NCBI GenBank assembly: GCA_046757965.1
Contig: JBHHZI010000086.1
Span: forward strand, 1 to 14,120
Source: JBHHZI01 sp046757965
GTDB taxonomy: Bacteria; Acidobacteriota; Polarisedimenticolia; SMYD01
Reading direction: 5' to 3'
Length of the DNA: 14,120 bases
Positions within the stretch are counted from its first letter, which is position 1, and every line of letters begins with the position of its first letter. Of the stretch, positions 7,268-14,120 are shown one piece after another. The notes beneath the pieces are model-generated. The model was not told the DNA's origin and did no database searches. It saw only the letters and a program-made list of their open reading frames with translations. Position numbers and translations under genes: made by a program.

Positions 7268-7274
7268 GGAGGAA
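7268..7274 (+). promoter_or_regulatory. Ribosome binding site deciding the GTG start of the M49 peptidase
   Basis: GGAGGAA lies 11 bases before GTG at 7286. The in-frame ATG at 7307 has no purine-rich site at a useful distance, and upstream in-frame starts would lie before the candidate -10 element. Confidence 0.5.
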
Positions 7275-7285
7275 GGTGCGCGACG

Positions 7286-9364
7286 GTGCAGGCGCGCGAT
7301 TCGGCGATGGGGCACAACGTGGGCGCGGGGGACTCGCCGGCTGCCGGGCTGCAGAGCCGGCGTCGCGCCGAGACCGGTGGCCTGGGGCAGGCGCGGACTG
7401 CGCGCCGGCCGGCGGGCGGCGCCTTTCTGGAGCAGGTGGACGATTTCGCCATCGTGCGCCTCGACCTCGACGGCTGGCCCGACCTCACACCGCGCCAGCG
7501 GCGCCTCGCGTGGCATCTGTCCCTGGCCGCGGCCGCGGGACGCGACATCTACTGGGATCAGGTGCATCGTCACGGGCTGGCGGTGCGGCGCCTCATGGAA
7601 ACCGTCTACCGGCACCGGAGAAGCCTGCCCACCTCGTTGAGCCGCACGTTGACGAGATACGTGAAGCTGCTGTGGCTCAACAACGGCTTCTACAACACGC
7701 GCACGCGGCGAAAGTTCGTGCCCGCCTTCTCCCCGGCCGACCTGCGCCGGGGTGTCGCGGCCGCGCTGGCTGCCGGGGCGACCGCATCGGACCTCGGCGT
7801 GCCGCCCGGCACCTCACTGACCGCGTATCTCGATGAACTCCGGCCCACCATCTTCGACGCCACCTTCGAGCCACTGCTCGCCAACAAGAACCCGGCACCC
7901 GGCGACGACCTGCTGGGCGACTCCGCCGTCAACTTCTACGCCGGGGTGTCGCTCCCGGAGGTCGACACCTGGGCGCGCGGCGGCGGCGAGCGATATCCCC
8001 TCAACTCCACGGTGGTGCGGAGAGCGGGACACTTGACCGAGGACGTCTGGCGGGCCGGCGACCCGGACCGGAACATTCCGGCAGGGCGCTACGCCGCCGC
8101 ACTGCGGGCGATCCAGTCTCATCTCGATGACGCCGCCACCTGTGCCACACCCGGCCAGGCCGAGGTCATCCGGCGCCTGAGAACCTTCCTGGGCAGCGGC
8201 GACTCCGCCGACTGGCGAGCCTTCGAGGTGTCCTGGCTGGCCGCCCGGGAGACCCCGGTGGACACCATCAACGGCTTCATCGAGGGATATGACGACCCGC
8301 GTGGCCAGAAGGGCGCCTTCGAGGGCCTGGTCTACATCACCGACCCGGCCGCCACCGCGACACTGGAGGCACTCGCCGCCTCGGCCGCCTACTTCGAGGC
8401 GAGGACGCCGTGGGACGAGCGGTTCAAGCGCCGGACCATCACCACCCCGGAGGCCACCGCGGTCAACGTCGTCATGGCCGTCGGCAACGGCGGCCCGGTC
8501 TGCTCGGTCGGCATCAATCTGCCCAATGACCCGGCCGTCCGGGAACGGTACGGGTCGAAGAGCGTCGTCCTCGCCAATGTGCTGCGGGTCTTCGACGGCG
8601 CCGCGTCCGCGTCCGCCCTGGCCGAATTCGCCCTGCCGGAAGAACGACCTGCGGCGCACCGCCACGCGACCCGGGCCCGCTTCCTGCAGACGGCCATGCA
8701 CGAGATCCTGGGGCACGCGTCCGGAGCGACCGCCCCGGAGCTGTCGGGCTCACCGGTCGACCATCTGCGCGAGCACTACAATCTTCTGGAAGAGGCGCGC
8801 GCGGAGCTGGTCGCGCTGCACCATTTCTGGGATCCCCGCCTCCTCGAGATCGGCGCGATGGATTCGTTCGACGTGGCCCGCGTGGCGTACCAGGCGTACG
8901 TGCGCGGCGCACTGGTCATGTTACGTCGCATCAAGACCGGGACCAAGATGGCCGACGACCACATGCGCGCAACCGACCTCATCGTCCATTTTCTGATGGA
9001 CACCGGCTCGGTCGAGATGGTCCGGCGGGACGGGCGGTCGTTTTATCGGGTGGCCGATCTCGAGGTCATGCGTGCCGGTGTGGCACGGCTCCTGACCGAG
9101 ATCCAGCGCATCAAGTCGACCGGTGACTTCGCGGCGGCCGACCGGCTCATTCGCCGCCACGCCCTGCACATCGACACGGCGCTGCGCGACGAGGTGGTCC
9201 GCCGCGCGGCCTCGATCCGGATGCCCGACTTCCACGCGGTCGTCCCGCCACGCCTCGAGCCGGTGCGCGATGCCTCGGGCCGGGTCATCGACGTCGCCGT
9301 CATCGCCGACGAGGCCTTCGACACCCAGATGCTGCGTCTGGCGTGCGAGGGCGGCATCCAGTGA
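7286..9364 (+). CDS. Dipeptidyl-peptidase III family metallopeptidase (M49)
   Basis: A 692-residue zinc peptidase of family M49, which removes dipeptides from the N-termini of short peptides. The two diagnostic motifs are present: HEILGH at about 472-477 (zinc ligands His472 and His477, catalytic Glu473) and EEARAE at about 502-507 (third ligand expected at Glu503). The spacing between them is much shorter than in the human enzyme and like that of shorter bacterial members. The N-terminal segment from DFAIVRLDLDGWPDLTPRQRRLAWHLSLAAAAGRDI onward matches the family. The roughly 50 residues before it are poorly conserved and Arg/Gly/Ala-rich, so the exact start is uncertain; GTG at 7286 is preferred for its Shine-Dalgarno. 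No signal peptide is seen, so it is probably cytoplasmic. The stop overlaps the GTG of the MauE-like gene (GTGA). Fold, metal site and probable reaction are confident; substrates are not. Confidence 0.93.
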   Translation: MQARDSAMGHNVGAGDSPAAGLQSRRRAETGGLGQARTARRPAGGAFLEQVDDFAIVRLDLDGWPDLTPRQRRLAWHLSLAAAAGRDIYWDQVHRHGLAVRRLMETVYRHRRSLPTSLSRTLTRYVKLLWLNNGFYNTRTRRKFVPAFSPADLRRGVAAALAAGATASDLGVPPGTSLTAYLDELRPTIFDATFEPLLANKNPAPGDDLLGDSAVNFYAGVSLPEVDTWARGGGERYPLNSTVVRRAGHLTEDVWRAGDPDRNIPAGRYAAALRAIQSHLDDAATCATPGQAEVIRRLRTFLGSGDSADWRAFEVSWLAARETPVDTINGFIEGYDDPRGQKGAFEGLVYITDPAATATLEALAASAAYFEARTPWDERFKRRTITTPEATAVNVVMAVGNGGPVCSVGINLPNDPAVRERYGSKSVVLANVLRVFDGAASASALAEFALPEERPAAHRHATRARFLQTAMHEILGHASGATAPELSGSPVDHLREHYNLLEEARAELVALHHFWDPRLLEIGAMDSFDVARVAYQAYVRGALVMLRRIKTGTKMADDHMRATDLIVHFLMDTGSVEMVRRDGRSFYRVADLEVMRAGVARLLTEIQRIKSTGDFAAADRLIRRHALHIDTALRDEVVRRAASIRMPDFHAVVPPRLEPVRDASGRVIDVAVIADEAFDTQMLRLACEGGIQ

Positions 9365-10239
9365 ATCGCCTGGCCTTCTGGCGGCGCGCCCTCGCCTGGG
9401 CGGGCTGCGCCTTCGCCGGCGGCATGCTGCTCGTCGCCGGCCTGCTGAAGGCGCTCGACCCGGCCGGATTCGCCACGCAGATCCGGGCGGACGTCCCTTG
9501 GCTTGCCGGCCTGGCCGGGCCGCTGTCGGTCGCCGGGATCGCCATCGAGGTGGTCCTGGGCAGCGCCCTCATCCTCGGGTTCAGGCGCCGCTTTCTCGTC
9601 GGCACGGCCATGCTGATGGTGCTGGTCTTCATCGGCGTGACGATTCCGAAGCTGGGGTCCACCGACCCGGCAGCCTGCGGCTGCTTCGGAAATTTCGTAG
9701 TGCGCACGCCGGGCCAGGTGATCGGAGAGGACCTGGTGATGCTGGTGGCTCTGCTCGTCGGCCTGACCGGCGGGTCGGGATCGGCCTGGTCGGCCTGGCG
9801 CCGCGGCGTGCTGGTCATCGCTGCCGGCATCGGACTGGCGCTACCACTGGCCGCCCCCGCCCTGCCACTGGACAATGTGGCGACCCGCCTGAAGCCAGGC
9901 GCCTCCCTCGCCGACCTCCAGCTCGACGAGGCCGTGCCGGACCTGGCAACCGGTCATCATTTCGTGATTCTCTCCGGCCAGTCGCTGGACACCTGTGCCG
10001 ACGTCCCGGAGAGCCTGTTCGAATTCACCGAGGCCCACGCGGACGATCGCTTCTGGCTGGTGAAGCCCTCCGACGTGCTCGCCCGGGATGGCACCCTGTC
10101 GCTGTGCGTGCCGGGTGCCGAGATCGTCGAGGTGCCTGCCGCCGGCCTTCGCCCGCTCTATCGAACCTTGCCGCGCTCCTTCGAGATGGTTGACGGCATC
10201 GTCACCCGGACCTTCGAGGGCTACCCTGCCGGTTCCTGA
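9361..10239 (+). CDS. MauE/DoxX-like membrane protein with thioredoxin-like C-terminal tail
   Basis: A 292-residue inner-membrane protein. Residues about 10-140 form a MauE/DoxX-type four-helix bundle with helices near 12-32, 51-75, 77-97 and 120-137. The motif GLLKALDPAGFA follows helix 1, and PKLGSTDPAACGCFG (about 96-110, Cys106 and Cys108) is a typical redox cysteine cluster of this group. A fifth helix (about 148-168) leads to an extracytoplasmic domain of about 120 residues. Its ending, LPRSFEMVDGIVTRTFEGYP, resembles the cis-proline end of thioredoxin folds, but no CxxC is present; only Cys212 and Cys249 are seen. MauE-type proteins are linked to disulfide or cysteine redox chemistry at the membrane. 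The GTG at 9361 overlaps the M49 stop (GTGA), with GAGGG upstream, so the two are probably coupled. A direct role with the peptidase is not established. Confidence 0.8.
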   Translation: MNRLAFWRRALAWAGCAFAGGMLLVAGLLKALDPAGFATQIRADVPWLAGLAGPLSVAGIAIEVVLGSALILGFRRRFLVGTAMLMVLVFIGVTIPKLGSTDPAACGCFGNFVVRTPGQVIGEDLVMLVALLVGLTGGSGSAWSAWRRGVLVIAAGIGLALPLAAPALPLDNVATRLKPGASLADLQLDEAVPDLATGHHFVILSGQSLDTCADVPESLFEFTEAHADDRFWLVKPSDVLARDGTLSLCVPGAEIVEVPAAGLRPLYRTLPRSFEMVDGIVTRTFEGYPAGS

Positions 10240-10332
10240 TCGGTTGCCGCACGCTCCCCCCGGCCGTCGCAGACCATCGCGCGTCTGGTGAGCCGGCTTC
10301 ATCTCATCTATCCTTCTGCGCATCTCGCCGTC

Positions 10333-10340
10333 GAGGAGGT
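10333..10340 (+). promoter_or_regulatory. Ribosome binding site deciding the GTG start of the tricorn-like protease
   Basis: GAGGAGGT lies 7 bases before GTG at 10348, an almost ideal Shine-Dalgarno and spacing. An in-frame GTG at 10288 would add 20 residues ahead of the signal peptide and has no such site. Confidence 0.8.
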
Positions 10341-10347
10341 CACCCCC

Positions 10348-13300
10348 GTGAAGCCCACGAGTCTGCTGCCCTGCGTTGCCCTGTCCGTTCTCATCCTCTC
10401 CGCCGCACCGGCCGCCACGCCGGATACCGACGAGACCCTGCTGCTGCGCTTTCCCGACATCCACGGCGACGCGGTCGCGTTCGTCTATGCCGGCGACATC
10501 TGGGTCGCGAGCGCCGAGGGCGGCACCGCCCGGCGGCTGACCTCCCATCCCGGCCAGGAGGTCTTTCCCAAGTTCTCGCCGGACGGCAACTGGATCGCTT
10601 TCTCGGGCGAGTACGGAGGCAATCGCCAGGTATTCATCATTCCCGTCACCGGCGGCACGCCGCGCCAGCTCACCTTCTATAACGACGTGGGACCGATGCC
10701 GCCTCGCGGTGGCTTCGACAACCGCATTCTCGGGTGGACCCCGGACGGCGCGAACGTTCTCTTCCGCGCCAATCGCCTGCCCTGGGGTGTGCGCATGGGG
10801 CGGCCCTACCTGGTGCCGGTGGACGGGGGGCTGGAAACGCCGCTGGCCATTCCAGAGGGCGGCGGCGGCGACCTGTCGCCGGATGGCTTCCGCATGGCCT
10901 ACACGCCGATCGATCGCGAGTTTCGCACCTGGAAGCGCTACCGGGGCGGCCGCGCCCAGGATGTCTGGATCTATGACCTCACCGACAACACCGCCGAACG
11001 CATCACCACCGACCCCGCCACCGACAACCAGCCGGTCTGGATCGGCGACACCATCTACTTCACCTCCGACCGGACAGCAGACCGCAAGCTCAACCTGTGG
11101 GCCTACGACACCCCTTCCCGACAGATGCGCCAGGTCACGAAGCACGAGGAGTTCGACGTTCTCTGGCCCAGCGGCGACGGCGAGCGCGTCGTGTATCAGA
11201 ACGGCGGGGCACTCTGGATCTTCGACCCGTCCCGGGGCAAGAGTTCGCGGCTGGCGATTCATGTCGCCGGCGACCTGCCCGGCACCTTGCCGCGCGTGGT
11301 CAACGTCAAGGACCGCATCGAGTCAGGGGACCTGTCGCCTTCCGGCAAGCGGGCGCTGTATGCCGCCCGGGGAGACCTCTTCACCGTGCCGGCCGAACAT
11401 GGCGAGATTCGCAACCTGACGCGCTCGTCCGGCGTCCGGGAGATATCGCCGGTCTGGTCGCCGGATGGCACGCGCATCGCCTACCTTTCGGATCGCAGCG
11501 GCGAGTACGAGATCTACACCCGGGATGCACGAGGCGCCGGCGAGGAGACGCGGGTCACGACCGACGGGGACATCTGGTGTTTTCCCCTTGTCTGGTCTCC
11601 GGACAGCAAGAAGCTGGCGTTTGCCGACAAGAAGCAGCGGTTGCGCTTCGTCGACATCGACTCGAACAAGGTCGTCGACGTGGACCACGGCCGCTACGAC
11701 GACATCACGACCTACATCTGGTCACCGGACAGTGCGTGGCTGGTGTATACGCGGACCGGGGCCAACCAGTTCTCGGTGATCCGCGCCTATGAGCTTTCAA
11801 CGGGGGAGTCGGTGGCGCTGACCGACGAGCTGACCAGCAACCGCTCGCCGGCCTTCGACCCGGAGGGCCGCTACCTCTATTTCGTCTCGAACCGCGACTT
11901 CAACCTGACGTTCTCCGGCTGGGAGTTCAACTACCTCTACACGTCGCCGGCCCGCGTCTACGTGGCCACACTCAACGACGACATCCCGATGCCGTTTGCC
12001 CCGCGCAGCGACGAGGAGGAGACCGACACCGGCGACACGCGGGACGGGTCCGCCTCCGGTGAGACGGAGAAGAACGAACCGGGCACGAGAAAGCGTCCGG
12101 CCGGTGGCGTCCGGCACGCGGCTGCGGATACGGAGTCAGAAAACGACGCGGGGAAGGGCGCGCCCGGTGACACCCCGTCGGATGCCGACCGGAAGCCCGT
12201 TCGCATCCAGGCGGAGGGTTTCGCCAACCGGGTCAGTGCGCTCCCGGGTGTGGCGCCCGGCAACTACTTCGGCCTGACCGGGACGAAGACGGGTGTGCTC
12301 TATGCCACGCGGGGGAATGGCGCCCCATCCGTGAAGCAGTTCGACATGGAGAAGCGCGAGGAAAAGACCGTGCTGGACCATGTCGGCAACTATGTCGTCT
12401 CTCATGACGGCAAGAAGCTGCTCTACCGGTCGGGGGAGAGCTACGGCATCGTCGATGCCAGGCCGGGGCAGAAGAACAGCGCCGGGCGGCTCGGCCTGGA
12501 TCACCTGGAGATGCGCATCGATCCACGCGCCGAGTGGGAGCAGATGTTCACGGACGGCTGGCGACTCCTGCGCGACTGGTTCTACGACCCGGACCTGCAC
12601 GGTGTGAACTGGGAGCGAGTGCGCAAGCGGTACGGCCGGCTGGTGCCGTACGTGGCCCATCGCGCCGATCTTGATTTTCTTCTCGGCGAGGTGGGCGGTG
12701 AACTCAACGCCTCCCATATCTACATCCAGACGGGAGATCAACCGCAGGTGCCGCGGCGGGACGGCGGGTTGCTGGGCGCCGAGTTGACCGCCGACGCGGC
12801 CTCCGGCCGCTACCGCATCACCCACATCTTTCCCGGCGAGAACTGGCACCCGGCGTTCCGCTCGCCCCTCACCGAACCCGGCGTGCATGTCAGCGAAGGC
12901 GATTTTCTGCTGGCCATCGACGGCCAGCAGGTGACCACCGGCGACAATCCGTACCGCTTCCTGGTCAACACCGCCGACCGTCTCGTCACCCTGACCGTCA
13001 ACGACCATCCCGCCCTCGACGGCGCCCGGCAGGAGACCGTCCGTCCGGTGAAGCGGGAGACCAACCTGCGCTACCTCGACTGGGTTCTCGAACGGCGGCG
13101 CCGGGTCGAGGAGGCCTCGAACGGACGCATCGGCTACATCCACATGCCCAACACCGCCCAGCAGGGCAACCGCGAGCTGTTCAAGTACTTCTATCCCCAG
13201 GCGAACAAGGAAGCCCTCATCCTCGATGTGCGCTACAACGGCGGCGGGTTCATCCCGGACCGCATGATCGAGCTGCTCGATCGCCCGGTACTCAACTACT

Positions 13301-13731
13301 GGGCGCGGCGCGGGCTCGAGCCCGGCCCCACGCCGGCGTTCGCCCACACCGGGCCGAAGGTGTGTCTGATCAACGGCTACTCCAGCTCCGGCGGCGACGC
13401 CTTTCCGTACTACTTCCGCAAGCGCGGGCTGGGGCCGCTCATCGGCACCCGCACCTGGGGCGGGCTGATCGGCCTGTCCGGCAACCCCGCCCTGGTCGAT
13501 GGCGGCAGCGTGCTGGTCTCCGAGTTCCGCTTCATGTCCACCGACGGCGAGTGGGCCGTGGAGAACGAGGGCGTCTCCCCCGACATCGAGGTGATCGACG
13601 CCCCCGACCTGGTCGCCGCCGGCCGCGACCCGTCGCTGGAGCAGGCCATCGACGTGCTGATGAAGGAACTCGCCGGCCACCCGCCCCGCAAGGTGACCTG
13701 GCCGAAGAAGTGGAAGGACCCGGCACGCTAG
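10348..13731 (+). CDS. Tricorn-like S41 family protease, exported
   Basis: A 1127-residue serine protease built like tricorn. A signal peptide (about 1-22, hydrophobic LLPCVALSVLILSAAPA) predicts export. Two beta-propellers of PD40/WD40-like repeats follow, including FPKFSPDGNWIAFSG (about 73-87) and PVWSPDGTRIAYLSD near 370. A low-complexity acidic linker (about 551-615) precedes the C-terminal part. A core domain then carries the Ser-His pair of GELNASHIYI (Ser789, His790). A PDZ domain (about 805-889) and the S41 catalytic domain (about 912-1092) come next. The nucleophile is expected at Ser1014 in SSSGGDAFPYYF, and the acidic residue in ENEGVSPDIEV (Glu1072). The usual tricorn aspartate after the nucleophile is Gly1015 here, as I recall the archaeal sequence. 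In archaea tricorn cuts proteasome products in the cytosol; this one is probably periplasmic. It starts 108 bases after the MauE-like gene, where only a weak TATCCT -10 candidate (10309-10314) was seen, so it may be transcribed with it or separately. Confidence 0.94.
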   Translation: MKPTSLLPCVALSVLILSAAPAATPDTDETLLLRFPDIHGDAVAFVYAGDIWVASAEGGTARRLTSHPGQEVFPKFSPDGNWIAFSGEYGGNRQVFIIPVTGGTPRQLTFYNDVGPMPPRGGFDNRILGWTPDGANVLFRANRLPWGVRMGRPYLVPVDGGLETPLAIPEGGGGDLSPDGFRMAYTPIDREFRTWKRYRGGRAQDVWIYDLTDNTAERITTDPATDNQPVWIGDTIYFTSDRTADRKLNLWAYDTPSRQMRQVTKHEEFDVLWPSGDGERVVYQNGGALWIFDPSRGKSSRLAIHVAGDLPGTLPRVVNVKDRIESGDLSPSGKRALYAARGDLFTVPAEHGEIRNLTRSSGVREISPVWSPDGTRIAYLSDRSGEYEIYTRDARGAGEETRVTTDGDIWCFPLVWSPDSKKLAFADKKQRLRFVDIDSNKVVDVDHGRYDDITTYIWSPDSAWLVYTRTGANQFSVIRAYELSTGESVALTDELTSNRSPAFDPEGRYLYFVSNRDFNLTFSGWEFNYLYTSPARVYVATLNDDIPMPFAPRSDEEETDTGDTRDGSASGETEKNEPGTRKRPAGGVRHAAADTESENDAGKGAPGDTPSDADRKPVRIQAEGFANRVSALPGVAPGNYFGLTGTKTGVLYATRGNGAPSVKQFDMEKREEKTVLDHVGNYVVSHDGKKLLYRSGESYGIVDARPGQKNSAGRLGLDHLEMRIDPRAEWEQMFTDGWRLLRDWFYDPDLHGVNWERVRKRYGRLVPYVAHRADLDFLLGEVGGELNASHIYIQTGDQPQVPRRDGGLLGAELTADAASGRYRITHIFPGENWHPAFRSPLTEPGVHVSEGDFLLAIDGQQVTTGDNPYRFLVNTADRLVTLTVNDHPALDGARQETVRPVKRETNLRYLDWVLERRRRVEEASNGRIGYIHMPNTAQQGNRELFKYFYPQANKEALILDVRYNGGGFIPDRMIELLDRPVLNYWARRGLEPGPTPAFAHTGPKVCLINGYSSSGGDAFPYYFRKRGLGPLIGTRTWGGLIGLSGNPALVDGGSVLVSEFRFMSTDGEWAVENEGVSPDIEVIDAPDLVAAGRDPSLEQAIDVLMKELAGHPPRKVTWPKKWKDPAR

Positions 13732-13746
13732 ACCGTCGGTGCACCT

Positions 13747-13771
13747 GACGACCGGGGTCACCCTGGTCGTC
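13747..13771 (+). terminator. Stem-loop downstream of the tricorn-like gene
   Basis: GACGACC (13747-13753) pairs perfectly with GGTCGTC (13765-13771). A G-U pair (13754 with 13764) and GGG with CCC extend it to 11 base pairs, leaving a three-base loop TCA. It begins 15 bases past the stop codon. No T-run follows, so it may be a factor-assisted terminator or a transcript-end stabiliser rather than a classical intrinsic terminator. Confidence 0.55.
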
Positions 13772-13868
13772 CGGCCAAGTGCGCAGGACGGCAGACCCAT
13801 GAGTTCTTCGCCGGTAGGGTCGTCCGGATCATTCTCCAGGCGGTGCCCGCGGCACGGCGTGTGCTGGG

Positions 13869-14120
13869 TCAGGTGACACACCCGATGCAGGGCGTGCTGT
13901 ACCAGCCTCGTTGCAGATCATGACCAATCGCCCCACCCTTGAACTCGACGACGCAAATGTCCTTGTTCTCGGGCGCGATGATGAAACCGATCTCATCCTG
14001 GCGCGCTCGCTGGCCGCGTCTTCCGGGCATCACCCAGATAACACCGTGGAACACCACATAACTTCACAGTGCCAAGTTCTCAGGCTCGTCGTCTCCGTTT
14101 TGACGGGACCTGTGTGGCCT
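13869..14120 (-). pseudogene. NERD-domain nuclease-like gene remnant, continues past the window edge
   Basis: Minus-strand frame read from 14120 to a stop at 13869. It contains an in-frame TGA at 14066-14064, just before SYVVFHGVIWVMPGR. The following residues DEIGFIIAPENKDICVVEFKGGAIGHDLQRGWYS match the NERD (nuclease-related) domain pattern, usually xEIDFxxxxPxxGxxVxExKGGxIxxDxxxGxWYS, often found fused to helicases. The usual second acidic residue (EID) is Gly here (EIG), while the E-x-K pair (EFK) is kept. The frame ends soon after WYS with TPCIGCVT and a stop, well short of a full domain. A GTG at 14057 could start a 62-residue product, but homology extends upstream of it, so decay is the simpler reading. 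The stretch is visibly lower in GC than the rest of the window, consistent with acquired DNA. Confidence 0.6.

Noticed and set aside
9361..10239. MauE-like gene as part of methylamine utilisation
   Set aside because: None of the other mau genes are present; the domain occurs widely in unrelated redox contexts.
9841..11262. Minus-strand open frame of 473 residues
   Set aside because: Antisense to the end of the MauE-like gene and the start of the tricorn-like gene, with no recognisable motif.
12136..13881. Minus-strand open frame of 581 residues
   Set aside because: Antisense to the PDZ and catalytic parts of the tricorn-like protease. Its start lies in the downstream gap, but it shows no domain or ribosome binding site.
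14064..14066. In-frame TGA in the NERD-like frame as a selenocysteine codon
   Set aside because: No cysteine is expected at this position in NERD domains and no nearby stem-loop was seen; simple gene decay explains it.
13920..14120. Plus-strand frame from ATG at 13920, open to the window end
   Set aside because: It is exactly antisense to the NERD-like remnant, which has family similarity; the plus product has none and no clear ribosome binding site.

Overview
The window is GC-rich (roughly two thirds G+C or more by eye) and densely packed with bacterial genes, many of which overlap by 1-4 bases. A LolA-type lipoprotein carrier implies an outer membrane. A long tricorn-like S41 protease with a signal peptide fits high-GC Gram-negative lineages such as Acidobacteriota, Gemmatimonadota or other FCB-type groups. 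The sequence alone does not fix the phylum. No rRNA, tRNA, CRISPR array or intact mobile element was seen.

Left part, minus strand (positions 1 to about 7061). Reading leftwards from a divergent promoter region, the order is: a LolA-like periplasmic lipoprotein carrier with a likely TTG start; a class II-type histone-deacetylase-family amidohydrolase; and a three-gene ABC-2 exporter made of one ATPase and two paralogous permeases, the three coding regions overlapping or touching. A 169-base gap follows, containing a striking AT-rich direct repeat. After it comes a tightly overlapping trio: a DCC/DUF393 thiol-disulfide protein, a GcvH-like lipoyl-domain protein and a CobW/P47K-type G3E GTPase that runs off the window edge. 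Both junctions of this trio are ATGA overlaps, which points to translational coupling and a shared role. I know of no described system with this composition.

Right part, plus strand (about 7286 to 13731). The order is: a dipeptidyl-peptidase III (M49) metallopeptidase; a MauE/DoxX-like membrane protein with a degenerate thioredoxin-like tail, which overlaps the M49 gene; and, after 108 bases, a 1127-residue tricorn-like protease. A strong stem-loop lies just past the tricorn stop codon. Together these suggest a protein and peptide breakdown locus: an exported endoprotease and a cytoplasmic dipeptidyl peptidase.

Right edge (13,732 to 14,120). This stretch looks lower in GC and holds the remains of a NERD-domain nuclease-like gene on the minus strand. 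It has an in-frame stop, loss of an expected catalytic aspartate and an early end.

The most unusual elements are the DCC / GcvH-like / G3E GTPase operon with its candidate operator, the pairing of an HDAC-like enzyme with an ABC-2 exporter, and the M49 plus MauE-like overlap.
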